Shown in pieces: positions 38,255 through 47,945 of a stretch of DNA of 64,000 bases (positions within the stretch are counted from its first letter, which is position 1; every line of letters starts with the position of its first letter). The stretch lies in assembly GCF_900111555.1 (NCBI RefSeq), contig NZ_FOHZ01000005.1:124001-188000 (forward strand). Reading direction: 5' to 3'. This DNA comes from Marinobacter segnicrescens (lineage in GTDB: Bacteria; Pseudomonadota; Gammaproteobacteria; Pseudomonadales; Oleiphilaceae). Both the position numbers and the translations under genes were made by a program. The notes under the pieces are model-generated. The model was not told where the DNA came from, ran no database searches, and was given only the letters and a program-made list of their open reading frames with translations.

Positions 38255-39943
38255 TCAGGGAGGCCCTTCTTCGCAGGCCAGCACCAGCGCCCAGAATTCC
38301 GAGAAATCATTGACCACCACATCCGGCTTGTCCGGGTGCTTGTGGGTACCCGGAAAGATCTTGTTGAGCCAGGGCTGGTCCCACTGGGCGCCATTGAAAA
38401 ACACCGAGGTAAGCCCGGCCCGCTTGGCGGCGATCACATCCGTGGTACTGTCCCCCACGTACCAGACGCTGGGGTCCGGCGGATAATCCAGTTTCTGGAT
38501 GGCCAGCAGTAACTGGTCCGGGTGAGGCTTGCGCAAGGGGGTGTCGTCACCGCACACATCCACGTCAAACAGCTCTGTCCAGCCAGTACCCTCCACCGCC
38601 GCCAGTTCGTGCTCGAAAAACTCCCGGTCCCGGTTGGTGATGACGCCTACCTGGATACCCAGGCGCCGAAGCCCCTCCAGCACATCCCGCACCCGGGGCT
38701 CGAAGGCCTTGACCGTGCCGTAGTGTTCCCGGTAATGGCGGTTGAACGCCTTGTGGGCTATCTGCTTGGCCTCCTGGTCTTCGCCAAACAGCACCTCGAA
38801 GATGTCAGTGCGTGAGATTTTGCGGTCCGCTCGCACTTTCGGGTGTAGCCGGGCGAACTCACGCACATAGGCCACGAGGCGCGCATCGTCCGGTGTCTTG
38901 CTGTCCTCCGGCGCCAGCATCCGGTCCATCAGGCCCAGTTCACTGAACTCAGGCAGCATATCGTCCACCGCGTGGTACATGGCGTCCAGGGTGTCCACCA
39001 GGGTGGCGTGCCAGTCGAACAGGACGACCGCGGGCCGGATCAGCTTGACCACCGCCGGGTGCCAGTCCGGCTCGATGCGGGGCTGCGGACGCTCAGGGGG
39101 CGGGAACGGGCGTGGCCGCGCTTCCGCCGGGGTGACCGTCAAGGCCTCGGGATGGCTACGTTCCAGCAGGGCCAGCAGGTCCATCAGGTCCTCGAAGCTG
39201 TCCAGGATCGCCGCCGGCGCATCCCGGTGGCTGAACCAGCTGTCGATACGCCCGGGATCCCAGGCGGCGCCGTTATAAAACACACCGGAGACACCCGCCT
39301 TGTTGGCCGTGAGCATGTCCACATAGCTGTCGCCCACGTACCAGGCTCGCTCGTCCGCTGGCAGACCCAGTTTCTCCAGGGCCTTGAGAATCACCTGCGG
39401 ATCCGGCTTGTATTCCGTTACGTCGTCGGCGCAGACGGTGGCATCGAACAGGTTTGCCCAGCGGCCTTCATCCACCATGCGCAGCTCCTTGTCCAGGAAC
39501 TCCCGGTTGCGGTTGGTGGACACCGCCAGCCGGATTCCCATGGCCTTGAGTGCCGAAAGGTATTCATAGGCGCCGGGCTGGAACGGTTTCACCTGGCCGA
39601 AATACTTGCGATAGCAATCGTTATAGGCCCTGTGGGCAATGAGCTTGGCTTCCCGGTCATCTCCGAAGATGGCGTTGAAAATATCCGTGCGGCTGACACG
39701 GCGTTCCGCCAGGATGCGCGGATGCAGGCGACGGAAGATACGGATATAGCGCACCAGCCGGGCATCATCCGGCGTACGGCACTGATCCTCCGGCAGCAGC
39801 CGCCCTACCAGGCCCAGGTCTTCCAGCTGCGGCAGCATGTCCTCCATGGCGCTGAACATGGCGTCGTGGGTATCCACCAGGGTGCCGTGCCAGTCAAACA
39901 CCATAACGGAAGGCGGTGGCAGACAGTCACTGAATCGCGCCAT
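38255..39943 (-). CDS. Tandem duplicated HAD-like protein with His in motif I
   Basis: 562 residues made of two homologous HAD-type halves (about 1-265 and 300-562) joined by a Pro/Arg-rich linker. Both halves share text such as FDWH(G/A)[23 protein letters not shown](N/D)REF and WYVGDS. In each, motif I is D-W-H-x-T (Asp17/His19 and Asp310/His312), so the second Asp of the usual DxDxT, the acid/base of HAD phosphatases, is His. Motif IV GDS...D is kept. Convergent with the FeS photolyase. Substrate and even phosphatase activity are open. Confidence 0.8.
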   Translation of the reverse strand: MARFSDCLPPPSVMVFDWHGTLVDTHDAMFSAMEDMLPQLEDLGLVGRLLPEDQCRTPDDARLVRYIRIFRRLHPRILAERRVSRTDIFNAIFGDDREAKLIAHRAYNDCYRKYFGQVKPFQPGAYEYLSALKAMGIRLAVSTNRNREFLDKELRMVDEGRWANLFDATVCADDVTEYKPDPQVILKALEKLGLPADERAWYVGDSYVDMLTANKAGVSGVFYNGAAWDPGRIDSWFSHRDAPAAILDSFEDLMDLLALLERSHPEALTVTPAEARPRPFPPPERPQPRIEPDWHPAVVKLIRPAVVLFDWHATLVDTLDAMYHAVDDMLPEFSELGLMDRMLAPEDSKTPDDARLVAYVREFARLHPKVRADRKISRTDIFEVLFGEDQEAKQIAHKAFNRHYREHYGTVKAFEPRVRDVLEGLRRLGIQVGVITNRDREFFEHELAAVEGTGWTELFDVDVCGDDTPLRKPHPDQLLLAIQKLDYPPDPSVWYVGDSTTDVIAAKRAGLTSVFFNGAQWDQPWLNKIFPGTHKHPDKPDVVVNDFSEFWALVLACEEGPP

Positions 39944-40035
39944 CGGGGAATCTCCTTGCAGGATTCTTCACAGACCCGTTTCCGGGAACCGAACGTAAGG
40001 TTTTGTTGTCTCTCAGTAAAACCCAAACTGCCACG

Positions 40036-40191
40036 ATGCACAAAAAAAGCCGCTTACCCAGCAAGACCTGTCCCGTTTGCCTGCGCCCGTTCAGCTGGCG
40101 CCGGAAATGGGCCCGCGACTGGCCACAGGTACGCTACTGCAGCGAACGCTGTCGACGTAACCGGCAAAACCCCGGAGCCTCCACCCAATGA
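40036..40191 (+). CDS. DUF2256 zinc-ribbon-like small protein
   Basis: 51 residues: [19 protein letters not shown] then [20 protein letters not shown], with four cysteines in two pairs. This family is repeatedly found next to photolyase genes. Start at ATG 40036 rather than the upstream ATG at 40003. Its stop overlaps the photolyase start as ATGA. Confidence 0.88.
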   Translation: MHKKSRLPSKTCPVCLRPFSWRRKWARDWPQVRYCSERCRRNRQNPGASTQ

Positions 40192-41714
40192 CAACGGTTG
40201 TCTGGTTCAAGCGTGACCTGCGCACCCACGACCATGCCCCACTGGTAGAAGCCGCTGCGCACGGCCGGCCGGTCATCCCCCTTTATGTGGTGGAACCCGG
40301 GTACTGGCAACTGCCGGACACCAGCGAACGTCACTGGGGGTTTATCCGCGAATCCCTGGAAGACCTGGACCGCCAGCTTCGCAAGGTGGGTAGCCGCCTG
40401 CTGGTCATCCACGGCGACGCTCTCGATGTGCTGGGCACCCTGCACGCCCACTATGGCATCGGGCGCATCTTCTGCCACCAGGAGACCGGCGGGCAGTGGA
40501 CGTTTGACCGGGATCGGGCGGTGCTGGGCTGGTGTCGCAGCCACGGCACCGAATACCGGGAATGGCAGCAATCCGGCGTCGTGCGCCCGCTGCCGGACCG
40601 GGATGAGTGGGACAGCCGATGGCAGTCCCTGATGACCGCTCCGGTGCTCGCGCCGCCGGAGCACCTGCCCATGCCGGCAGACCAGTTCCGCGACTGGCCG
40701 GATATCGCCACCCTGTCGATGCCGGATATCTCCCACGGCATGCCCAGCCCGGACCGCCAGGCCGGCGGTAGCGGCCATGGCGAGAAATTGCTGGCGTCGT
40801 TCCTCGACCGGCGGGTTGCCGGTTACCAATACAAGATCTCCAGCCCCAACACGGCCCCCAGGGCCTGCTCCCGCCTGAGCCCTCACCTGGCTTACGGCAC
40901 GGTCAGCCTGCGGCATGTGTATCAGCAGGCACGGGCGACGGGGAATCACCAAAGCAGCCTGCCCCGCAAGCAGCGCAGCCTGGCCAGCTTCCGTTCCCGC
41001 CTGCACTGGCACTGCCACTTTATCCAGAAACTGGAAGACGAGCCGGAGCTTGAGTTCCGCGCCCTGCACCGGGATATGGAGCAGCTCAAGACTGGCCCGG
41101 ACGATTCGGAACGCCTGCAGCGCTGGCAGCAGGGCCAGACCGGCTGGCCGCTGGTGGATGCCTGTATGCGGGCGCTGCACCATACCGGCTGGATCAATTT
41201 CCGCATGCGGGCCATGCTCATGGCCATTGCCAGCTACCAGCTCTGGCTGCACTGGCGCGAGCCGGCCCTGCACCTGGCACGATTGTTTACCGACTTTGAA
41301 CCGGGCATTCACTACCCCCAGGCCCAGATGCAGTCCGGCCTCACCGGCATCAACGCCCTGCGCATCTACAACCCGGTGCTCCAGAGCCGCAAACTGGACC
41401 CGGAAGGTACCTTTATCCGCCGCTGGCTGCCGGAACTGGAAGGGGTACCCAACGAATTCATCCACGCTCCCTGGCAGATGACCTTCAGCCAGAAGCAACG
41501 CTTCGGTGGCGACCAGTACATCGACCCGGTCTGTGACCATGAGCAGGCCGCCCGGGAGGCACGCCAGGCCATGGGGGAATTTATCCGGCACAGGGTAAAC
41601 GCCGAAGAGACCGAACGTGTGCTGGCCCGCCATGGCAGTCGTCGGCGGCAACACCAGCACCGGCGACCAGTAGCGAAATCCAGCGAGAACGAACAGCAAC
41701 TTACCCTGTTCTGA
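40188..41714 (+). CDS. phr: Deoxyribodipyrimidine photolyase/cryptochrome family protein
   Basis: 508 residues. N-terminal photolyase alpha/beta domain ([22 protein letters not shown]), C-terminal FAD domain with [38 protein letters not shown] and [14 protein letters not shown] text. Binds FAD and splits pyrimidine dimers in visible light. Coupled to the DUF2256 gene. More distant from E. coli PhrB than a housekeeping CPD photolyase, so substrate class is not fixed. Confidence 0.9.
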   Translation: MTTVVWFKRDLRTHDHAPLVEAAAHGRPVIPLYVVEPGYWQLPDTSERHWGFIRESLEDLDRQLRKVGSRLLVIHGDALDVLGTLHAHYGIGRIFCHQETGGQWTFDRDRAVLGWCRSHGTEYREWQQSGVVRPLPDRDEWDSRWQSLMTAPVLAPPEHLPMPADQFRDWPDIATLSMPDISHGMPSPDRQAGGSGHGEKLLASFLDRRVAGYQYKISSPNTAPRACSRLSPHLAYGTVSLRHVYQQARATGNHQSSLPRKQRSLASFRSRLHWHCHFIQKLEDEPELEFRALHRDMEQLKTGPDDSERLQRWQQGQTGWPLVDACMRALHHTGWINFRMRAMLMAIASYQLWLHWREPALHLARLFTDFEPGIHYPQAQMQSGLTGINALRIYNPVLQSRKLDPEGTFIRRWLPELEGVPNEFIHAPWQMTFSQKQRFGGDQYIDPVCDHEQAAREARQAMGEFIRHRVNAEETERVLARHGSRRRQHQHRRPVAKSSENEQQLTLF

Positions 41715-41803
41715 AGCCGGGGTTCCGCTGCTCAGACTATGTTGCTATTCTCGGATGCCTGAGGCACTCCAATAACAACAGGCCAATCACCCGAGCTCCA
41801 CCC

Positions 41804-42640
41804 ATGAACTGGAACCTGCTGCTACCCTACGATTTCTCGCCACTGACAATACTGGCCTACCTTTTGGTGGCCAGCGGCTATATCGTGGCGCTTCGGGCCC
41901 TGCCCGGTGAAGAAAAACCCGGACCGGTGCGCATCTTCGCATTCTTCCTGGGCCTGCTGCTGTGCTATGCGGTGATGCAGACCCGGTTCGACTACTACGC
42001 CCAGTACATGTTCTTTATCCACCGGGGTCAGCATCTGATTCTGCACCACCTGGGGCCGGTACTGATTGCCCTGTCCAACCCCTTGCCGATACTGCGCTTC
42101 TGGCACCGGCAGCTGGCACCGGCCATGGGCGCCTGGGTGCTGCCCATCCGCTGGGGTTACAACGCACTGCAACAGCCGTTCATTGCTGCGTTCCTGTTTG
42201 CGGGGCTGGTGTATTTCTGGCTATGGCCGCCCATCCACTTCGACGCCATGCTCAGCCGTGACCTGTACTGGGTGATGAACTGGAGCATGCTGCTGGATGG
42301 CCTGCTGTTCTGGTGGCTGATCTTTGACCCGCGCTCTCCCCACGACACCCCGTCCCTGGGTTACGGCAAGCGAATCCTGCTGCTGGTACTGGTGGCAGTA
42401 CCACAGATGGTGCTGGGGGCCTGGATCGTCTTTAACCGGGGCATGGTCTACGACGTGTACGAAGTGTGCGGCCGTGCCTGGCCCATGTCGCCCATAGACG
42501 ACCAGCTTATCGGCGGCATTCTGACCTGGATTCCGCCAGCCATGATGAGTGTGGTCGGTATCCTGATCCTGATCGGCCGGGCCATGCGGGACGACCGTCC
42601 CAGACCCCGACGGCACGTTGCAGAGGAAGTAACACCATGA
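41804..42640 (+). CDS. ctaG: Cytochrome c oxidase assembly factor CtaG (caa3 type)
   Basis: 278 residues with about seven membrane helices and the CtaG_caa3 text RFDYYAQYMFFIHRGQHLILHHLGP containing metal-binding His residues. Helps insert copper into terminal oxidases. Its stop overlaps the SCO gene start (ATGA), forming a copper-assembly pair. Confidence 0.88.
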   Translation: MNWNLLLPYDFSPLTILAYLLVASGYIVALRALPGEEKPGPVRIFAFFLGLLLCYAVMQTRFDYYAQYMFFIHRGQHLILHHLGPVLIALSNPLPILRFWHRQLAPAMGAWVLPIRWGYNALQQPFIAAFLFAGLVYFWLWPPIHFDAMLSRDLYWVMNWSMLLDGLLFWWLIFDPRSPHDTPSLGYGKRILLLVLVAVPQMVLGAWIVFNRGMVYDVYEVCGRAWPMSPIDDQLIGGILTWIPPAMMSVVGILILIGRAMRDDRPRPRRHVAEEVTP

Positions 42641-43245
42641 AATTCATAACCCTTTTCGCCCGATCCCTGGTGATCGCAGGCCTGGCGCTGGTGCTGACAG
42701 GCTGCCTGGATGAAGAACAACAGTGGAACGCCAAGGAAATCGACGGGATGCTGCCGGACCTTGAGTTCACGCTGACCCGCAGCGACGGCGAAACGGTCAC
42801 TGCCGAGGAATACCAGGGCCAGGTGCGCCTGATGTTCTTCGGCTTTACCAATTGCCCGGACGTCTGCCCCGCCACCCTGTCCAAACTGACCCGGGCGATC
42901 AAGGCGATGCCTGCAGACCTTCAGGACGATGTTACCCCCCTGTTTGTCAGCGTCGACCCGAAACGGGACACGCCGGAGCGGCTTGGAGAGTATGTGAATT
43001 TCTTCTACGATCGCACCGTGGGCCTGACAGCAGACGAACCCACCCTGCGAAAACTGGCCAAGCGGTACCGCACCACCTTCGGTTACGATGAGCCCGATGA
43101 GAGGGGTAATTACAACGTCTCCCACAGTGCGGCCATCTATGTGTTTGATGGCCAGGGTAACGCCCGGCTGCTGTTGCGCTCGGACCTGCCCACCGACCAG
43201 ATCACCGAGGACCTGGTCCAGCTGGCCCGCCAGGCCCGTTCCTGA
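42637..43245 (+). CDS. SCO family copper chaperone lipoprotein
   Basis: 202 residues. Signal peptide with lipobox LTGC, thioredoxin-like fold with the copper ligands in TNCPDVCPATL and the distal His in NYNVSHSAAIYVF. Delivers copper to the CuA site of oxidases or related enzymes. ATG at 42637 inside the end of ctaG. Confidence 0.93.
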   Translation: MKFITLFARSLVIAGLALVLTGCLDEEQQWNAKEIDGMLPDLEFTLTRSDGETVTAEEYQGQVRLMFFGFTNCPDVCPATLSKLTRAIKAMPADLQDDVTPLFVSVDPKRDTPERLGEYVNFFYDRTVGLTADEPTLRKLAKRYRTTFGYDEPDERGNYNVSHSAAIYVFDGQGNARLLLRSDLPTDQITEDLVQLARQARS

Positions 43246-43389
43246 GCAGGGCCGTCAGCTTCCGTTTCCTGACCCTGTCTCACCCGTAATGTCCTCCCGG
43301 GCTCCGGTGGTTCACAATATTCCACTGGGGTCAGATACCCCTTCGTCCGAATCCAGGGAAGTCCGAAGTGTAAGGGAGATGTACCTGTT

Positions 43390-44721
43390 ATGAGCCGCTC
43401 CATACGCGCCAGCCTGTTTCTCATGGTGGCACCCTTTGCGGTGACCTTTACCCTGGTGGCCTGGGTGGTGGATAGTAAAATCGGGCCTTGGCTGGACCGC
43501 CCGTTGCTGCTCAATTGCACCGAGCGAGGCTTTGCGCCGTGGATCTGCAACGTACAGGATGGCCTGCTGGGCTGGATCGCCCTGGGTCTGGGGATGCTGG
43601 TTTTGCTCTCGGTCACCGCCCTGCTGTCCCTGAGCCTGTTCCGCACTCACCTGCGAAACCTGCAGCAGGACGTGATGGATTTTCAGAAAGGCCATCGCAG
43701 CCAGCTGACGGATGCGCCCCGGGAAATGCACCCGCTGGTGCAGCTGCTGAACCGGATCCTGCAATCGGCCCTGAAAGATCCGGCGGGGGCCACGTCAAGC
43801 CACGACGAACGACCGAAACCGCAACCGGGAGTCTCTGCTCCGGCCCCGGACCTCACGGTTGCGCCATCACAACCGCCTGAACCTGCTCCACCACCCAGCC
43901 CCGAGCCGGCAGCCAGGCGGAACCCGGAGCCAGCACGAACGCCCCGTCCGGTATTACCGCCAGAGGGACACCAGCCACGAACTGCGGAACCGGCACCTGA
44001 GCCAGCTCCGCGAACACAGCCGGACGAGCGGGACCTGGAAGTTTCCCTGCGGGAACTGGACGCAGACCTGGAACAAGCCCTTGCCGAGGCCGAGGAGGCA
44101 ATTCCCGAGCCCGAGCCCAAACCAGACCCTCGAAAAACCACCCAACCAGAACAGGGAAGCGCCACCGGTAACCAGCCCGTGGACAGGCCCGGGCCTCCCC
44201 ATGGCACGCGTGCGCAGCCCGCGGAACCTGCAAAGCCCACACCCCGCAAGAACGAGTCCTTCCCGGCCCGCAAATGCCGCAAGCTTATCGCGATACTGGG
44301 TCATCGGTATCCAGACGTGAACTTTGAGCTGATTACCGATGTGACCGAAGACGTTCCCTGGTCCATCCGTGAGGCGGAGCTGACCGAAGTCTTCGGCGAA
44401 TTGCTGGATAACGCGGGTAAATGGGCGGCCTCCCAGGTGAACATCTTCCTGGCGATCAAGGGCAACATGCTGGTGTTTGGCGTAGCCGATGATGGCCCCG
44501 GTTTAGACCCTGAACTGGCATCACACCTCGGCGAGGAAGACTTCCGGGCGAAACCGGACCAGGCCCCCGGCCGCGGTCTGCCGGCGGTCCGCCGGGTAAT
44601 CGACAGCCATGGCGGATCACTGGCCTTCGACCGCAGCCGCCTTGGCGGCCTCGAGGCCATTGCGGCCCTGCCCGGCGCACCGGTCCCGCGTCACGCAAGG
44701 GCGCCCGGGTTCCATCACTGA
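43390..44721 (+). CDS. Histidine kinase-like ATPase protein lacking a DHp domain (PhoQ-like ATPase)
   Basis: 443 residues. Two membrane helices (about 8-27 and 58-82) flank a short periplasmic loop with two Cys, followed by a HAMP-like stretch (about 85-130). Residues about 135-290 are a Pro/Glu/Arg-rich low-complexity linker. From about 300 there is a GHKL ATPase domain with N-box ELLDNAGKWA, G1 DDGPGLD and G2 GRGLPAVRRV, most like PhoQ. No H-box His is found where the phosphoacceptor helix should be, and no response regulator is adjacent. AAGGGAG precedes the ATG. Confidence 0.8.
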   Translation: MSRSIRASLFLMVAPFAVTFTLVAWVVDSKIGPWLDRPLLLNCTERGFAPWICNVQDGLLGWIALGLGMLVLLSVTALLSLSLFRTHLRNLQQDVMDFQKGHRSQLTDAPREMHPLVQLLNRILQSALKDPAGATSSHDERPKPQPGVSAPAPDLTVAPSQPPEPAPPPSPEPAARRNPEPARTPRPVLPPEGHQPRTAEPAPEPAPRTQPDERDLEVSLRELDADLEQALAEAEEAIPEPEPKPDPRKTTQPEQGSATGNQPVDRPGPPHGTRAQPAEPAKPTPRKNESFPARKCRKLIAILGHRYPDVNFELITDVTEDVPWSIREAELTEVFGELLDNAGKWAASQVNIFLAIKGNMLVFGVADDGPGLDPELASHLGEEDFRAKPDQAPGRGLPAVRRVIDSHGGSLAFDRSRLGGLEAIAALPGAPVPRHARAPGFHH

Positions 44722-44861
44722 CGGTCCTACGGGAATACCGTCGCCATCGCTAAATAGCCCTATGCGGGTCCGACGCGGTGTGATAGATATAGCGTCCACC
44801 AGAACCGGGCTGTCGGCGCCCCCTGTGCCCGCCCGGATGTCCACAGCATCAGGTATTGCCC

Positions 44862-45200
44862 GTGCCCGCAACGAAAACCGCCCCGACCACCCTGCGTCAA
44901 CTGGCTGCATTCCTTGTGTTGTCGGGCATGGTGCTGTGGGGCGTACCGGACAGGCTGACCAACGACACCGGCGGTCCCGGCCAGGCCAGCAGCGCAGATG
45001 AATGCCTGATTGCCAACAGCCTGTCTGCCGACGGTATTTCCGGCGATATCATGGGACCTCCTCCGGTCCCAAGCCGCCCTCCGGAGATCCGGATCACCGA
45101 AGCGACGATCAATAGCGGAGCAACTCGACCGGCCTCCCGTCGCTCCGTCTACCCCGGGCTCCCAAGGGCGCCACCTCCCGACTTCGCCCTCAGCGTCTGA
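44862..45200 (+). CDS. Small hypothetical exported protein before nhaD
   Basis: About 112 residues from a GTG at 44862 (AGG about eight bases upstream; TTG at 44856 is also possible). Starts MPATKTAPTTLRQLAAFLVLSG, a signal-like hydrophobic stretch, then a Pro-rich tail. No family recognised. Ends 48 bp before nhaD on the same strand. Confidence 0.45.
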   Translation: MPATKTAPTTLRQLAAFLVLSGMVLWGVPDRLTNDTGGPGQASSADECLIANSLSADGISGDIMGPPPVPSRPPEIRITEATINSGATRPASRRSVYPGLPRAPPPDFALSV

Positions 45201-45248
45201 TTCCCGTTTCGCATCAACATTGATCGGGGCAATCCCCGGAGTAAACGA

Positions 45249-46652
45249 ATGAAAAAACACCTGTTGTTGCCGGCAGTTGGCTTGTTGTCGGTATCCGGTT
45301 CCGCGTGGGCGGCCGAAACCACCCGCGCACTTAACCTTATCCATCACCCGGCGGGCTACCTTGCCATCGCCATCTTCGTGATCGGCTACATCCTGGTCAT
45401 GCTGGAAGAGAAAATTCACCTCGCCAAGTCCAAGCCCATGCTGATGGCCGCTGGCCTGATCTGGATCCTGCTGGCCGTTGTCTATAGCAACGCGGGCGTG
45501 ACCGGTGAGGTGGAGGAAGCCATCCGCCACAACTTCCTGGAGTACGCCGAGCTCTTTTTCTTCCTGCTGGTGGCAATGACCTACATTAATGCCATGCTGG
45601 AACGGGGTGTCTTTGACCAGCTGCGCATATGGCTGTTGGGCAAGGGCTTTGGCTATCGCCGGCTGTTCTGGATTACCGGTAGCCTGGCCTTCCTGATTTC
45701 GCCAGTGGCGGACAACCTGACCACCGCGCTGATCATGTGCGCAGTGGTCATGGCCGTTGGCCGGGACAGCCCGGCGTTTGTCTCCCTGGCGTGCATCAAC
45801 ATCGTGGTCGGCGCCAATGCCGGTGGTGCATTCAGCCCCTTCGGCGACATCACCACACTGATGGTCTGGCAGAAAGGCATTCTGCCGTTCCAGGACTTCT
45901 TCCAGCTGTTCCTGCCCAGCCTGGTAAACTTCCTGGTACCTGCCCTGCTCATGCACCTGGCCCTGCCCAAGGGACAACCCATGGCCCCGGAGAGCCACAA
46001 CAGGGTATTGCGCCCCGGGGGGCTGGTAATCTGTGGGCTTTTCCTGGCGACTATTGCCACCGCCATCAGTTTTCACCAGTTCCTGCATATTCCGCCGGTC
46101 TTCGGCATGATGACGGGCCTTGCCTACCTGAAGATCTTCGGTTACTTCCTCAAGCGCCACGAGGAATATCAGTGGCAGGAATCCTCGGAAACCCCACCCG
46201 GTGACAGTTCCAGTGAGCACAGTTTCGATGTGTTTGCCCATATTGCCCGCTCGGAGTGGGACACCCTGTTCTTCTTCTACGGGGTCATCCTGGCCGTTGG
46301 CGGGTTAGGGTTTATCGGCTATCTGGGCCTGATGTCCAACACCCTCTACGTGGACCTTGGCCCCACCACAGCGAACGTGATGATCGGCGTTATCTCCTCA
46401 CTGGTCGATAATATTCCGGTGATGTTTGCCGTACTGACCATGAACCCTGACATGCCGGAACTGCAATGGCTACTGGTCACCCTGACTGCGGGTGTCGGCG
46501 GCAGCCTGCTCTCCGTCGGTTCTGCCGCCGGGGTCGCTTTGATGGGGCAGGCCCGGGGCCATTACACCTTCCTGAGCCACCTGAAATGGACCCCGGCCAT
46601 CGCCCTGGGCTACGGTGCCAGTATCTGGGTACACTTCCTGGTAAACGGCTGA
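45249..46652 (+). CDS. nhaD: Sodium:proton antiporter NhaD
   Basis: 467 residues, ion-transporter superfamily, about 13 membrane segments after a cleavable-looking N-terminus (ending SAWA). Key family text: SPVADNLTTALIMC, GANAGGAFSPFGDITTLMVW, and SSLVDNIPVMFAVL. Exports sodium in exchange for protons, fitting a marine or halophilic lifestyle. Confidence 0.94.
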   Translation: MKKHLLLPAVGLLSVSGSAWAAETTRALNLIHHPAGYLAIAIFVIGYILVMLEEKIHLAKSKPMLMAAGLIWILLAVVYSNAGVTGEVEEAIRHNFLEYAELFFFLLVAMTYINAMLERGVFDQLRIWLLGKGFGYRRLFWITGSLAFLISPVADNLTTALIMCAVVMAVGRDSPAFVSLACINIVVGANAGGAFSPFGDITTLMVWQKGILPFQDFFQLFLPSLVNFLVPALLMHLALPKGQPMAPESHNRVLRPGGLVICGLFLATIATAISFHQFLHIPPVFGMMTGLAYLKIFGYFLKRHEEYQWQESSETPPGDSSSEHSFDVFAHIARSEWDTLFFFYGVILAVGGLGFIGYLGLMSNTLYVDLGPTTANVMIGVISSLVDNIPVMFAVLTMNPDMPELQWLLVTLTAGVGGSLLSVGSAAGVALMGQARGHYTFLSHLKWTPAIALGYGASIWVHFLVNG

Positions 46653-46670
46653 TCAAAGAGGATGGCAGGC

Positions 46671-47120
46671 ATGAAAATCGGCGAAATGACGGAACAGTCC
46701 GGTATCCCGGTGGAAACCATCCGTTATTACGAGAAGATTGGCTTGCTGCCTGCGCCGGATCGCCAGGCCAACGGCTATCGCAATTACCGCCAGTCGCATC
46801 TGGACCGGCTGCTGTTTATCCGCCGCTGCCGCAACCTGGACATGGCCCAGGAGGAAATCCGCGAGCTGGTTCGCCTGGCGGACCAGCCCGACGCCGACTG
46901 CAGCGAAGTGGACGCCCTGCTGGCCCGGCACCTGGGCCACGTCCGGGCCAGGCTACAGGAGCTTCGGGCGCTGGAGAAAACCCTCAGTGACCTGCAGCAG
47001 GCCTGCTCCCAGGGCCGCACCGTGGCTGAATGCGGCATTCTCGGAGGCCTTACCCAGGACCTGGACAAGGACTCGCCCCCTGGCCACAACAATCACATTC
47101 CTGGCAGCCATGGCCACTGA
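46671..47120 (+). CDS. cadR: CadR-type MerR-family metal regulator
   Basis: 149 residues from the ATG at 46671 (GAGG nine bases upstream). MerR helix-turn-helix MKIGEMTEQSGIPVETIRYYEKIGLLP, dimer helix, and metal-site cysteines in DADCSEV and ACSQGRTVAECGI, with a His-rich tail (PPGHNNHIPGSHGH) typical of CadR, which senses cadmium, lead or zinc. Its operator lies just downstream, before the exporter gene. Confidence 0.92.
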   Translation: MKIGEMTEQSGIPVETIRYYEKIGLLPAPDRQANGYRNYRQSHLDRLLFIRRCRNLDMAQEEIRELVRLADQPDADCSEVDALLARHLGHVRARLQELRALEKTLSDLQQACSQGRTVAECGILGGLTQDLDKDSPPGHNNHIPGSHGH

Positions 47121-47140
47121 GACCTTTTTGGCCGCCAGGC

Positions 47141-47171
47141 TTGACCCTGTAGTACCTACAGGCCTTTGAAT
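47141..47171 (+). promoter_or_regulatory. MerR-type promoter/operator for the CDF exporter
   Basis: -35 TTGACC (47141-47146) and -10 TTGAAT (47166-47171) are 19 bp apart, the over-long spacing that MerR proteins correct. The spacer holds CCTGTAG-TAC-CTACAGG (47146-47162), a perfect inverted repeat like known CadR/ZntR sites. Confidence 0.88.
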
Positions 47172-47199
47172 GGCATCAAACCATCAAGGGAGGATTGAA

Positions 47200-47832
47200 A
47201 TGGCCTGCAGTTGCTCCGCACCGGAACCCAAGACCCCCAGCCCGGGATTTCGCCGGGCGCTCTGGATTGCCCTCTGGGTAAACCTCACCATGTTCCTGGT
47301 AGAAGGCGCCGCCAGCCTCCAGTCTGGCTCCGTTTCGCTGATGGCTGACGCCATCGACTTCTTTGGCGACAGCGCGAATTACCTGCTGTCGCTGTCGGTC
47401 CTGTCCATGGGCATGGTCTGGCGAGGCCGGGCGGCGATGTTCAAGGGTGCCACCATGACCCTGTTCGGCCTGGCGGTACTGGGCCGGGCAATCTGGGTCG
47501 CGCAAAGCGGGGCCACCCCGGAAGCCATCACCATGGGCGCGGTGGGCTTCCTTGCGCTCGCGGCCAACGTAGCCGTGGCCTGGATATTATTCCGCTACCG
47601 CAGCGGCGACTCCGACATGCGCTCGGTATGGCTGTGCAGCCGCAACGATGCCATCGGCAACGTGGCCGTCATGGTAGCGGCCCTGGGCGTGCTGGGAACC
47701 GGTACCGCCTGGCCTGACCTTGTTGTTGCTGCCATTATCGGTAGCCTGGCGGTGACCTCCGGCATCAGTGTGATCCGCCACGCCCGCAGTGATATCAGCG
47801 AGGCCCGACTGGCTGAGCATGCGCACCAGTGA
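47200..47832 (+). CDS. Cation diffusion facilitator-type metal exporter
   Basis: 210 residues from ATG 47200 (AGGGAGG six bases upstream); the N-terminal CSC may bind metal. Six-helix CDF core with metal-site text SLMADAIDFFGDSANYLLS and SRNDAIGNVAVM. The cytoplasmic C-terminal domain of large CDFs is absent. Its promoter is the CadR site, so efflux of Cd, Zn or Pb is likely. Confidence 0.88.
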   Translation: MACSCSAPEPKTPSPGFRRALWIALWVNLTMFLVEGAASLQSGSVSLMADAIDFFGDSANYLLSLSVLSMGMVWRGRAAMFKGATMTLFGLAVLGRAIWVAQSGATPEAITMGAVGFLALAANVAVAWILFRYRSGDSDMRSVWLCSRNDAIGNVAVMVAALGVLGTGTAWPDLVVAAIIGSLAVTSGISVIRHARSDISEARLAEHAHQ

Positions 47833-47945
47833 GTCACCTCCCCTCCGGGGGCTGAAGGCCAACCTCCTTGATATGGCGTATGATGAATCGACGCTATCAC
47901 TGAAACCGTCTCGAAACATCGAAACTACAATGAAGGAGCCCGGTT

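Noticed and set aside
40134..41699. 521-codon minus-strand frame over the photolyase
   Set aside because: Antisense shadow of a well-supported gene.
44760..46241. 493-codon minus-strand frame over nhaD
   Set aside because: Antisense shadow of a clear NhaD; the product lacks family resemblance and membrane character.
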